NCBI GenBank assembly: GCA_030147805.1
Contig: JASBUR010000020.1
Coordinates: forward strand, 1 to 64,000
DNA from: Sphingomonadaceae bacterium
Lineage (GTDB): Bacteria; Pseudomonadota; Alphaproteobacteria; Sphingomonadales; Sphingomonadaceae
Reading direction: 5' to 3'
Length of the DNA: 64,000 nucleotides
This document shows, piece by piece, positions 21,370-29,971 of this stretch (the first letter of the stretch is position 1; each line of letters starts with the position of its first letter). Below the pieces are notes generated by a model. The model did no database searches. It was given only the letters and a program-made list of their open reading frames with translations, and was not told the origin of the DNA. A program made the translations under genes and the position numbers.

Positions 21370-23868
21370 TCATAACGTACGAAGGACCCGGTTGGGCCGC
21401 GCCGAAAGCGCGTTCCACGATCCGGCGAGCCCCAGCAGCACCGTCACCGCGGCGCCGATCAGCACCGTCGCGGCCACCGGAAGCCAGTCGGTCTGCCATT
21501 CCAGATCGAACACCTGGGTCACGACATACCAGCCGCCGGCGGTGCCGATGACGAAGGCGAGCCCGCTGACGATCGCCGCCAGCACGCCATATTCGATGAG
21601 CAGCGCGCGCAGGATCTGGCCACGCGTAGCGCCCAGCACCTTCAGCAGCACGGCGTCATAGGTCCGTGCCCGGCGGCCGGCGGCGAGTGCGCCGACCAGC
21701 ACCGCGATGCCCGCGGCGACCGCGACGCTGGCCACCGAGCGCACCGCGGCCGACAGCTGGGTGAGCATGCCGGCCGCCGTCTCGATGACGTCCTTGACGC
21801 GGATGACCGACACCGTCGGGAAGGCGCGGGTCGCCTCGCGGTAGAGCGGCCGCTCGTCGGCCTCGGCAACCGCTGCGGTAGCCATGAAGCTGTGCGGCGC
21901 GCCGCGCAGCGTGCTGGGCGAGAACACCATGACGAAATTGAAGCCGAGCGAATCCCAGTCGATCTCGCGCAGCGACGCGATCTCGGCGGTCACCTCGACG
22001 CCGAGGACCGACACGGTCAGCGTATCGCCGACGCCGATGCCGAGCGCCTGCGCCGCCTCGACGTCGATCGAGACCAGCGGCGGACCGTCGTAGCCCGCAG
22101 GCCACCAGCGGCCGGCGACGACGCGGTTGCTCTCGGGAATGGCGTCCGAATAGGTCAGCCCGCGGTCGCCGCGCAGGATCCAGGCGCCGTCGGGAATGTC
22201 TTCCATCTCGCTGACGCGCGTGCCGTCGACTGCGACGACGGGTCCGCGCAGCGACGGGACCAGCCGCAGCTCGGCACCGGGGGCATTGCGACGCACCAGC
22301 GCCTCGAACGCCGGCACCTCGGCGACGGGAATGTCGAGGAAGAAGAAGCTCGGCGCGCGCGCCGGGATGCTGCGGCTGATCTGTCCCGACAGGTTGGTCT
22401 CGATCACCGCCAGCGTCGCGAACAGCGTGAGGCCGAGACCGAGCGCGACGACGAGCTGGCGGGTGAGCGCGCCGGGGCGGTGCAGATTGGCGATGGCGAG
22501 GCGCAGCAAGGTGTCCTTCGGCCGCGGCAGCCGGGCGGCCAGCCAGCGCACCGCGGCGGCGAGCAGCGTCAGCAGCAGCAGCAGGCCGAGCGCGGCGACG
22601 ATGAAGGCGGCGGCGAACAGCTTCTCGCGCGCCTGCAGGATGGCAAGCGCGGCGATCGCCGCGGCGGCACCGCCCACCGCCAGCAGCACCGGCCAGCCGG
22701 GCCAGCGCGCCGGTTCGACCCCGGCGCGGAACAGCCGCGCCGCCGGCACCACGCGCGCCCTGGCGAGCGGCCACAGCGCGAAGGCGACGGCGATCAGCAG
22801 CCCGTAGGCGGCACCCGAGAGCAGCGGCAGCGGATAGAGGCCGAGTTCGGGCGGGGCCGGCAGCGCGTCGCCGGCCAGCAGCACGATCACCCAGGGGACG
22901 AGTGCGCCGATCGCCGACCCGGCAGCCACCGCCGCCAGCGCGACGAGTCCCACCTGCAGCAGATAGCTCTGGAAGATCAGCGTCGAGGTCGCGCCGACGC
23001 TCTTCAGCGTCGCGATCGTGCCGCTCTTCGAATCGAGATAGGAAGCGACGCCGTTGCCGACGCCGACCCCCGCCACCACCAGCGCGGTCAGCCCGACCAG
23101 CGTCAGGAACTGCCCGAGCCGCTCGACGAAGCGCCGAACGCCCGGCGCGCCGTTGCTGCGGTCGTCGACGTCGAAATTGCCGTCGGGGAAGCGCTCCTTG
23201 ATCGCCGGCTCGACCGCGGTGATGTCGGCGCCGGCCGGCATGCGGATGCGATAGGTATAGCTGAACAGGCTGCCCGGCTGCACGAGCCCGGTGGCGGGGA
23301 GCGTATCGGTCGCGATCATCACCGTCGGCCCGAGCGAGAAGCCGACGCCGGCGCGGTCGGGCTCGTTCTCGATGACCCCCGCCACCGTCAGCGTGGCATT
23401 GCCCATCTCGATCCGGTCGCCGACGGCCAGCCCCAGCTGATCGGCAAGCGCCTCGGCAATGACGGCGCTCTGTCCGTTGAGCGCGTCCTGCAGCGGGCGT
23501 CCGCCGACGAGGCGGAAGTCGCCGTAGAGCGGGTAGAGGCCGTCGACCGCCTTCAGTTCGCCGAGCACGCGCGTTTCGGCGCCGACCTCGCCGACCATGG
23601 CGCGCATGCGCACGCCTTCGGACACGTCGCCATAGTCGGCGAAGGCGGCGCGTTCGGCATCGGTGCCGCGCCGCGCGCCGACCTCGATCGACACGTCGGC
23701 GCCGAGGATCTCCTGACCGCGCAGCGACAGCCCCTCGACGATCGCCGCCGACAGGCTGCCGACGCCGGCGAGCGCCGCAACGCCCAGAAACAGGCAGACG
23801 GCGAGCAGCCGCAGCCCGGTGAGGCCGCCGCGCAGCTCGCGCAGCGCGAAGCGGAGGGCGAGCGGCAT
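21370..23868 (-). CDS. YbbP-like ABC transporter permease (FtsX family)
   Basis: 832-aa permease of the MacB/FtsX superfamily. An N-terminal helix is followed by a large periplasmic MacB-like domain and three helices (LVGLTALVVAGVGVGNGVA onward). Further central helices follow, then a second periplasmic domain and three final helices, i.e. two FtsX modules in one chain as in E. coli YbbP. Such systems drive envelope processes rather than classical import. The ATG overlaps the stop of the ATPase gene upstream (23868), so the two form one transporter. Confidence 0.88.
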   Translation of the reverse strand: MPLALRFALRELRGGLTGLRLLAVCLFLGVAALAGVGSLSAAIVEGLSLRGQEILGADVSIEVGARRGTDAERAAFADYGDVSEGVRMRAMVGEVGAETRVLGELKAVDGLYPLYGDFRLVGGRPLQDALNGQSAVIAEALADQLGLAVGDRIEMGNATLTVAGVIENEPDRAGVGFSLGPTVMIATDTLPATGLVQPGSLFSYTYRIRMPAGADITAVEPAIKERFPDGNFDVDDRSNGAPGVRRFVERLGQFLTLVGLTALVVAGVGVGNGVASYLDSKSGTIATLKSVGATSTLIFQSYLLQVGLVALAAVAAGSAIGALVPWVIVLLAGDALPAPPELGLYPLPLLSGAAYGLLIAVAFALWPLARARVVPAARLFRAGVEPARWPGWPVLLAVGGAAAAIAALAILQAREKLFAAAFIVAALGLLLLLTLLAAAVRWLAARLPRPKDTLLRLAIANLHRPGALTRQLVVALGLGLTLFATLAVIETNLSGQISRSIPARAPSFFFLDIPVAEVPAFEALVRRNAPGAELRLVPSLRGPVVAVDGTRVSEMEDIPDGAWILRGDRGLTYSDAIPESNRVVAGRWWPAGYDGPPLVSIDVEAAQALGIGVGDTLTVSVLGVEVTAEIASLREIDWDSLGFNFVMVFSPSTLRGAPHSFMATAAVAEADERPLYREATRAFPTVSVIRVKDVIETAAGMLTQLSAAVRSVASVAVAAGIAVLVGALAAGRRARTYDAVLLKVLGATRGQILRALLIEYGVLAAIVSGLAFVIGTAGGWYVVTQVFDLEWQTDWLPVAATVLIGAAVTVLLGLAGSWNALSARPNRVLRTL

Positions 23869-24542
23869 CAGGCGGTCCGATCGCTGACGATCAGCCCGTC
23901 GCGCATCTCGACGACGCGGCCGCAGCGCCCGGCGAGCTCGGTATCATGGGTGATCAGCACCAGCGTCGCGCCGGTGTCGCGCTGGCGGTCGAACATCAGT
24001 TCGACGATCGCATGGCCGGTGGTCGCATCGAGATTGCCGGTCGGCTCGTCGGCGAACAGGATCGCCGGCGCAGGCGCGGTGGCGCGGGCGATCGCGACGC
24101 GCTGCTGCTCGCCGCCCGACAGCTGCGAGGGATAATGGTCGAGCCGGTGGCCGAGGCCGACCGCGGCCAGCTCGCGACCGGCCCGTTCGAAGGCGTCGGC
24201 GTGCCCCGCCAGCTCGAGCGGCACCGCGACGTTCTCGAGCGCGGTCATCGTCGGAATCAGGTGAAAGGCCTGAAGGACGACGCCGATCCGGCCGCGGCGC
24301 GCCTGCGCCAGCGCGTCCTCACCGAGACCGACGAAATCCTGGCCGGCGACGCGGATCGTGCCGCCCGTCGCCTGCTCGAGCCCGGCGAGCACCGCCATCA
24401 GCGACGATTTTCCCGACCCCGACGGCCCGAGGATGGCAACGCTCTCGCCGGCGGCGATCCCGATCGACACGCCGCGCAGGATCTCGACACGGCCGGCACC
24501 GCTGGTGAGCGCGAGGGTGACATCGCGCGCATCGATCACCAT
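23868..24542 (-). CDS. YbbA-like ABC transporter ATP-binding protein
   Basis: 224-aa ATPase of the LolD/MacB type. Walker A is GPSGSGKSS, the signature LSGGEQQR, Walker B ILFADEPTGNLD and the H-loop ITHD. The ATG at 24542 (MVIDARDVTLAL) starts the domain; a longer frame to 24662 would cover the tesA signal region and is disfavoured. It is coupled to the permease gene. As in E. coli, ybbA-ybbP here diverges from tesA, with only 37 bases between the start codons. Confidence 0.9.
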   Translation of the reverse strand: MVIDARDVTLALTSGAGRVEILRGVSIGIAAGESVAILGPSGSGKSSLMAVLAGLEQATGGTIRVAGQDFVGLGEDALAQARRGRIGVVLQAFHLIPTMTALENVAVPLELAGHADAFERAGRELAAVGLGHRLDHYPSQLSGGEQQRVAIARATAPAPAILFADEPTGNLDATTGHAIVELMFDRQRDTGATLVLITHDTELAGRCGRVVEMRDGLIVSDRTA

Positions 24543-24579
24543 ATCTGGATATCCATGGATTGTTCGGGGTTCCCGCCGG

Positions 24580-25326
24580 ATGCGTATCGTTACACGTGCA
24601 TATGAGGCGCTGCCGCGCCTTGTCCACCTCACCCTCTTCATTCTGGTAGCGTCAATGTTCATGTCCCCCGTCGCTCGGGCCGCGCCCGCGGCTGGCGAGC
24701 GGCTGATTCTCGCCTTCGGCGATTCGCTGACGGCGGGCTACCGGCTCAAGCCGACCGAGAGTTTTCCGGCGCAGCTCGAGGCGCTGCTGCGCGCCGAGGG
24801 CCACAAGGTGCGCGTCCACAACGCCGGCGTTTCGGGCGACACCACGACGGGCGGCAAGAACCGGCTCGGCTGGGTGCTCGCCGGCCTCAAGCAGAAGCCC
24901 GACCTCGCGATCCTCGAGCTCGGCGCCAACGACATGCTGCGCGGGCAGAGCCCCAAGATCACGCAGTCGAACCTCGACTCGATGCTGGGTGAGTTCAGGA
25001 AGCGCGGCATCCCGGTGGTGCTCGCCGGCATGTTCGCGTCGCAGAATCTCGGCGTGCGCTACTTCGACGAGTTCAATGCGATCTACCCGACGCTCGCCAA
25101 GAAGCATGGCGCGACGCTCTACCCGTTCTTCATGAAGGGCGTGGTGTTCAACAAGCCGCTGCTGCTCGACGACGGCATCCATCCGAACCGGCAGGGCGTG
25201 GCGATCATTGCCAAGAACATGCTGCCGACGGTGAAGGCCGAGCTGCAGAAGCTGCCGGCGCCGAAGCCGACGCCGACCGTCATCGCGCCGAAGGCCGCCA
25301 GTGCACCGGCTGTTCGTCGCGATTGA
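24580..25326 (+). CDS. tesA: Arylesterase/multifunctional lysophospholipase, TesA type
   Basis: 248-aa SGNH hydrolase exported to the periplasm: a signal peptide of about 35 residues ending in SPVARA. Block I is FGDSLTAGY with the catalytic Ser, block II Gly is in VSGDTTTGG, block III is LGANDMLRG with Asn, and block V DGIHPNRQG carries Asp and His. Homologues hydrolyse aryl esters, thioesters and lysophospholipids. A Pro/Lys-rich tail (KPTPTVIAPKAA) extends beyond the domain. The divergent YbbA/YbbP context supports the call. Confidence 0.9.
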   Translation: MRIVTRAYEALPRLVHLTLFILVASMFMSPVARAAPAAGERLILAFGDSLTAGYRLKPTESFPAQLEALLRAEGHKVRVHNAGVSGDTTTGGKNRLGWVLAGLKQKPDLAILELGANDMLRGQSPKITQSNLDSMLGEFRKRGIPVVLAGMFASQNLGVRYFDEFNAIYPTLAKKHGATLYPFFMKGVVFNKPLLLDDGIHPNRQGVAIIAKNMLPTVKAELQKLPAPKPTPTVIAPKAASAPAVRRD

Positions 25327-25834
25327 TCCCCCCGAGGCGATCAAGGACCGACTCATCGACCTGATGGGCGGCGTCGCCGGCGCGCGCTGGCAATCGGACG
25401 AACAGCTTCACCTGACCCTGCGCTTCATCGGCGAGGTCGACCGTCACCAGGCGAACGATATCGCCGCGGCGCTGGCGAGCCTCCATTATCCACGGTTCGA
25501 GCTGCGATTGACGGGCGCCGGTACCTTCGACCGGCGCGGTCAGGTCAAGGCGCTGTGGGCAGGCGTGACGCCGCACGATGCGCTCACCGGGCTGCACAAG
25601 AAGGTCGATCAGGCGGTCATCCGCGCCGGGGTGCCGCCCGAACCGCGCGCCTATCATCCGCATATCACGCTGGCGCGGATCAACCGCGACACCGGCCCGC
25701 TCGACGGCTTCGTCGCGCAGCATGGCGGGCTGTCGAGCCCGCCGTTCGCGGTGGAAGATTTCTGCCTGTACGAAAGCCAGCTCGGGACGGGCGGCAGCGT
25801 CTACACGATCATCGAGCGCTACCCGCTCAGTTAA
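25301..25834 (+). CDS. thpR: RNA 2',3'-cyclic phosphodiesterase ThpR (2H family)
   Basis: 177-aa 2H phosphoesterase. It has the two HxTx motifs that define the family: HLTLRFIG (His37) and HITLARI (about residue 122). These enzymes open 2',3'-cyclic phosphates on RNA ends; the older name is 2'-5' RNA ligase. It starts with GTG at 25301 and overlaps the tesA end by 26 bases in a different frame, so it is likely coupled to tesA. Confidence 0.9.
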   Translation: MHRLFVAIDPPEAIKDRLIDLMGGVAGARWQSDEQLHLTLRFIGEVDRHQANDIAAALASLHYPRFELRLTGAGTFDRRGQVKALWAGVTPHDALTGLHKKVDQAVIRAGVPPEPRAYHPHITLARINRDTGPLDGFVAQHGGLSSPPFAVEDFCLYESQLGTGGSVYTIIERYPLS

Positions 25835-25873
25835 TTCGCCCTATTTTTTCATCTTATGGGGGGAATATTGGGA

Positions 25874-26341
25874 CTATGAGCGCTCGCGGATAGCGTCCAG
25901 CAGCCCCTTCGCGCCCGCTTCGACCAGCCGGAAGGTCTCGTCGAAGCCTTCGGGGCCGCCCTGATAGGGATCGGGCACGTCGATGAGATCGACGCCGTCG
26001 GCGAAATCGAGCAGCCGCGCGAGCGTCGCGCTGGCATCATCGGGTCGCATCGCTTCGAGATTGGCGAGGTTCGACGCGTCCATCGCAACGATATGGTCGA
26101 AGCGCCGGAAGTCCTCGGGCGTGACGAGCCGCGCCCGCAGCGCCGAGATGTCGAGGCCATTCTTGTCCGCAACCGCCTGCGCGCGATGGTCGGGCGCATG
26201 GCCGAGATGCCAGTCGCCGGTCCCGGCCGAATCGATCTCGACCTCGACCCCTTGTTCGGCCGCCATCCGGCGGAAGATGCCCTCGGCGAGGGGCGAGCGG
26301 CAGATGTTCCCTAGGCAAACGAACAGGACCGAAGGCGTCAT
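25874..26341 (-). CDS. Low-molecular-weight protein tyrosine phosphatase
   Basis: 155-aa cytoplasmic phosphatase. The P-loop VCLGNICRSP has the nucleophile Cys9 and Arg15 (the C-X5-R pattern). The general acid Asp is in VPDPYQGG near residue 125. Length and motif order match bacterial Wzb/YwlE-type enzymes. No tyrosine kinase or capsule gene is adjacent, so the target is unknown. Confidence 0.93.
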   Translation of the reverse strand: MTPSVLFVCLGNICRSPLAEGIFRRMAAEQGVEVEIDSAGTGDWHLGHAPDHRAQAVADKNGLDISALRARLVTPEDFRRFDHIVAMDASNLANLEAMRPDDASATLARLLDFADGVDLIDVPDPYQGGPEGFDETFRLVEAGAKGLLDAIRERS

Positions 26342-26425
26342 GCGTCTCTTTCCAAGCGGCGTCGCATCCTGCTAGCCAGATGGCGAGCGCATCACAACAT
26401 ATAGCGCCGCCTTGGGGAGACGATC

Positions 26426-28039
26426 GTGCAGCAGCCTGTCGCAGCCGCGGACGCCGGCGAGATCCGCACCAACGACGTCGGCGGCCCCTATGCCTGGTAC
26501 GTGCTGGGCGTGCTGGTGCTGGTCTACATGATCAACTTCATCGACCGGCAGATCATCTCGATCCTCGCCGAGGACATCAAACGCGACCTCGGCGCCAGCG
26601 ACGCCGACATGGGCTTCCTCTACGGGACCGCCTTCGGCGTCTTCTACTCGCTGTTCGGCATCCCGCTCGGGCGGCTCGCCGACATGTGGTACCGCGGGCG
26701 GCTGATGACGATCGGCCTGGCGGTCTGGTCGGGGATGACAGCGCTGTCGGGCTTTGCGCAGAATTTCGGCATGCTCGCCGCGGCGCGCGTCGGCGTCGGG
26801 GTCGGCGAGGCGACCGCCTCACCGTGCGCTTTCTCGATGATCTCCGACTATTTCCCCAAGGAACGCCGCGCCACCGCGCTGGCGATCTATTCGAGCGGCC
26901 TCTACCTCGGCGGTGGCCTGTCGCTGTTCATCGGCGGCGCGATCGTCCAGAGCTGGAACGCTGCCTATCCGGGCGGCGGCCCGCTCGGGCTCGCCGGCTG
27001 GCAGGCGGCCTTCCTCGCGGTCGGGCTGCCCGGGCTGCTGCTGGCGTTGTGGGTGGCGACGCTGCGCGAGCCGGCGCGCGGCATGGCCGACGGCTTCATC
27101 ACGCCGCGCGATCCCGACCCCTGGCCCAAGTTCTTCACCGAGCTGTCGAGCATCGTGCCGCCGCTCACCATCTTCCACGCCGCGACGCACGGCCTGCGGG
27201 CGCTGACGGTCAATCTGGTCGCGCTGGCGTTGATCGCGCTCGGCGCCTGGGCGCTGATCGCGCTGACCGGCGACCTCTTGCAGTGGCTCGCGATCGGCCT
27301 CGGCACCTATGCGGTGTTCTCCTGGTCGCAGTCGCTCAAGATGCGCGACCCGGCGACCTACCGGCTGATCTGGGGCACGCCGACCTTCGTGATGACCGTC
27401 GTCGGCTTCGGCCTCATCGCCTTCGGCACCTATGCGCTGAGCTTCTGGGGCGCCCCCTACGCGATCCGCGAATTCGCGCAGCCGCTGCTCGACGCCGGAC
27501 TGCCGCTGCCCTGGTACGCCGAGACCAAGTGGATCGGGCTGTTCCTCGGCGGCGGCGGCGCGGCGTCGGGCTTCATCGGCGTCATCCTCGGCGGCGCGAT
27601 CGCCGATCGGCTGCGGCGGACCAATCCGGCGGGCCGCATCCTCGTCGGCTTCATCGCCATGCTCGGCAGCGCGCCGCTGGTGATCTGGCAGTTCACCACC
27701 GACACGCTGCCGCTGTTCTACGTCCTCGCCTTCGTCAACGGCGTGTTCGCCTCGATGTGGGTCGGCGTCGCCGCCGCGACGACTCAGGACCTGGTGCTGC
27801 CGCGGATGCGCGGCGCCGCGACCGCCACCTATTTCCTCGGCACGACCTTCCTCGGCCTCGCGCTCGGGCCCTATTTCGTCGGCAAGGTCAGCGTGCTGAC
27901 CGGTGACCTGGGCATCGCCTGCATGAGCGTGCTGGTGGTGGCGCCGATCACGCTGACCTGCCTCTATCTCGTCTACCGGTCGCTGCCGCAGGCCGAGGCC
28001 AGCCGCTTCGAACGCTGCGGCGAGAGGCCCGGCGGCTGA
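26426..28039 (+). CDS. MFS transporter, spinster-like, with an inter-domain insertion
   Basis: 537-aa transporter starting at GTG 26426 with GGGGAGA before it. The N-terminal half has YMINFIDRQIISIL and GRLADMWYRGRL (the MFS motif after TM2), typical of the spinster-type group common in sphingomonads. Between TM6 and TM7 is a 120-residue stretch holding two extra hydrophobic helices (LTVNLVALALIALGAWALI and LLQWLAIGLGTYAVFSW), so about 14 helices in all. Substrate unknown. It converges on the APC permease with three bases between stops. Confidence 0.88.
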   Translation: MQQPVAAADAGEIRTNDVGGPYAWYVLGVLVLVYMINFIDRQIISILAEDIKRDLGASDADMGFLYGTAFGVFYSLFGIPLGRLADMWYRGRLMTIGLAVWSGMTALSGFAQNFGMLAAARVGVGVGEATASPCAFSMISDYFPKERRATALAIYSSGLYLGGGLSLFIGGAIVQSWNAAYPGGGPLGLAGWQAAFLAVGLPGLLLALWVATLREPARGMADGFITPRDPDPWPKFFTELSSIVPPLTIFHAATHGLRALTVNLVALALIALGAWALIALTGDLLQWLAIGLGTYAVFSWSQSLKMRDPATYRLIWGTPTFVMTVVGFGLIAFGTYALSFWGAPYAIREFAQPLLDAGLPLPWYAETKWIGLFLGGGGAASGFIGVILGGAIADRLRRTNPAGRILVGFIAMLGSAPLVIWQFTTDTLPLFYVLAFVNGVFASMWVGVAAATTQDLVLPRMRGAATATYFLGTTFLGLALGPYFVGKVSVLTGDLGIACMSVLVVAPITLTCLYLVYRSLPQAEASRFERCGERPGG

Positions 28040-28042
28040 GGC

Positions 28043-29323
28043 TCAGGCCGCACGCCAGCGGTAGATGATCCAGATCGCATAGCCGGCGAGCGTCACCGCG
28101 GCGAGCGCCGGCAGTTCGGCGGTCGCGCCGAGCAGCATCACGGCGGTGAACAGCAGCGCCGTCGCGACGGCGATGGCCCCGCCCGCCGGGAGGTTGAATT
28201 GCGCCGGCGGCGCGTCGGCCTGCCGGCGCAACCGAACCAGCGCGACGCAGCTGAGGATATAGGCGACCAGCCGCGACGCGGTCGACATGGTAAGCGCGGT
28301 CAGCAGGTCGCTCGCCATCGCCGCGCCATAGGCGATGACCCCCGAGATCAGAATCGCCACATAGGGGGTGCGCCAGCGGGGATGGATGGCGCCGAGCCCG
28401 GCGGGGAGCTGGCGATGCTCGGCGAGCGCCAGCAGCACGCGCGGCATGCCGATGCCGACGACGAACAGCGTGCCGAGGATGACGGTGATCGCGCCGGCCG
28501 ACACCGCGACGGCGCCGAGGCTGCCGTAGAGCAGCCGCCCGGCGTCGGCGAGCGGGCGGTCGGTCGCGGCGGGGTCGTCGAGCGTGCCGACGCAGACCAG
28601 CAGCACCGCGGCATAGGCGAGCGTGGCGATGCCGACGCTGATCCCGAGCGCCGCCGGCATGTCGCGCCGCGGATCGCGCGCCTCGCCCGCGAGTACCGCG
28701 CCGCGCTCGAAGCCGGTGTACGCGAACAGATAGACGAGCATCGCGGTCGAGAAGTCGCTCAACGCCGGCGCTTCGCCCATCTCGATGCGGCCGAGATCGA
28801 CGAACGGCAGCCCGGCGAGCAGGAACAGCAGCACGAAGCCGACCTTGATCGCGATGAGAATGTTGCTGACCCGCGCCGACGGCGAAATGCCGACGAGGTT
28901 GACGCCGACCATCACGACACCCAGCAGCGCGATCGTAACGAGCCGCGGCAGCCCCGAATCGAGCAGCGGCACGAAGCCGGCGAGATAGGACACGAACAGA
29001 TTGGCGAGCGTCGCCGTCGACAGCGCCTGCGCGATCCACAGCAGCCAGCCGGCGGCGTAGCCCGACACCGGCCCCACCCCCTCCTTGACGTAGAGATAGG
29101 GGCCGCCCGTCGCCGAGAAACGGCTGCCGAGATCGGCGAAGCACAGGATCAGCGGTAGCAGCGCCAGCGCGCTGACCAGCAGGACGGCGAAGCTCCAGCC
29201 GCCGGCGACCGCGAACACCTTCGCCGGCGCGGCGAGCATGCCGGCACCGACCATGGCGTTGAGCAGGATGCCGGCGAGGTCGCGACGCGTGAGCGCCCGG
29301 ACGAGCGAAGGCGCGCCGGCCAT
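28043..29323 (-). CDS. APC-superfamily amino acid permease
   Basis: 426-aa permease with about 12 membrane helices. The first helix carries LNAMVGAGMLAAPAKVF, the unwound GxGxxxAP-type substrate site of the APC family. AYTGFERGAVLAGEARDPRR in TM6 and the following loop also fits amino acid/polyamine permeases. Its ATG directly abuts the stop of the TetR-family gene, so regulator and transporter form one operon. The substrate cannot be read from sequence. Confidence 0.9.
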   Translation of the reverse strand: MAGAPSLVRALTRRDLAGILLNAMVGAGMLAAPAKVFAVAGGWSFAVLLVSALALLPLILCFADLGSRFSATGGPYLYVKEGVGPVSGYAAGWLLWIAQALSTATLANLFVSYLAGFVPLLDSGLPRLVTIALLGVVMVGVNLVGISPSARVSNILIAIKVGFVLLFLLAGLPFVDLGRIEMGEAPALSDFSTAMLVYLFAYTGFERGAVLAGEARDPRRDMPAALGISVGIATLAYAAVLLVCVGTLDDPAATDRPLADAGRLLYGSLGAVAVSAGAITVILGTLFVVGIGMPRVLLALAEHRQLPAGLGAIHPRWRTPYVAILISGVIAYGAAMASDLLTALTMSTASRLVAYILSCVALVRLRRQADAPPAQFNLPAGGAIAVATALLFTAVMLLGATAELPALAAVTLAGYAIWIIYRWRAA

Positions 29324-29926
29324 CTACGCCGTCACGATCTGCGACAGCAGCGACTGCGCGACGATCTCGCGCGCGTGGCCCGCCGCCTCGCCGAGCGTCT
29401 CGTGCAGCATCGGCCCGATGAGCGAGTCGCCGAGACCGGCGAGCACCAGCAGCAGGGTCATGTCGACGATGCGGCGATGCGCCTCGTCGGCCGGCAGGAT
29501 GGCGCCGGCTTCGATCGTGCGGATCAGGTCGCCGAGCACGCCGAACAGCGGCCGGAGCCGCGACGCCTCGCCGGTCGACGTCAGCCAGGCGGTCAGTCGG
29601 CCGATCCCGTCGCGGCCATGCGCGTCGAACACCAGGTCGACGATCTCGCGCGGGCTCGCCTCGCCGCTGCGCATGCGCTCGACCGCCTGCTCGACGCGCT
29701 CGACGGTATCGCGGATCATCCGGTCCATCAGCGCCGCCTGCAGCCCCGCGGCGCTGCCGAAATGGTGCAGCAGATTGGCATGGCCGGTGCCGATACGCGC
29801 CGCCACCGCCTTGAGCGTGACACCGCCCGGCCCGGCTTCGATCAACAACAGGCGCGCGGCCTCGACGGCGGCCTCGCGCGCGGCTTCGGAGGTGCGGCGG
29901 AGCCGCTTCGGCTGGTCTATTGACAT
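29324..29926 (-). CDS. TetR-family transcriptional regulator
   Basis: 200 aa. The N-terminal helix-turn-helix shows VEAARLLLIEAGPGGVTLK, then VAARIGTGHANLLHHFGSAA with the recognition helix, followed by LMDRMIRDTVERV. The C-terminal part is a helical ligand-binding domain. The ATG at 29926 lies inside a TGACA-N4-TGTCA dyad, suggesting autorepression. It is immediately followed by the APC permease, which is the probable target operon, and diverges from a metal-dependent hydrolase gene. Confidence 0.9.
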   Translation of the reverse strand: MSIDQPKRLRRTSEAAREAAVEAARLLLIEAGPGGVTLKAVAARIGTGHANLLHHFGSAAGLQAALMDRMIRDTVERVEQAVERMRSGEASPREIVDLVFDAHGRDGIGRLTAWLTSTGEASRLRPLFGVLGDLIRTIEAGAILPADEAHRRIVDMTLLLVLAGLGDSLIGPMLHETLGEAAGHAREIVAQSLLSQIVTA

Positions 29927-29948
29927 GACTGTCAGTATTTCATATCTG
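29920..29948 (+). promoter_or_regulatory. Candidate promoter overlapped by a TetR-type operator
   Basis: TTGACA (29920-29925) and a weak -10 TATCTG (29943-29948) are spaced by 17 bases and point to the hydrolase gene on the plus strand. The perfect inverted repeat TGACA/TGTCA (29921-29934) covers this -35 and the TetR start codon. The arrangement would let one repressor control both directions. The -10 match is poor. Confidence 0.45.
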
Positions 29949-29971
29949 CTCGGATACCGACCATAGCCGCA

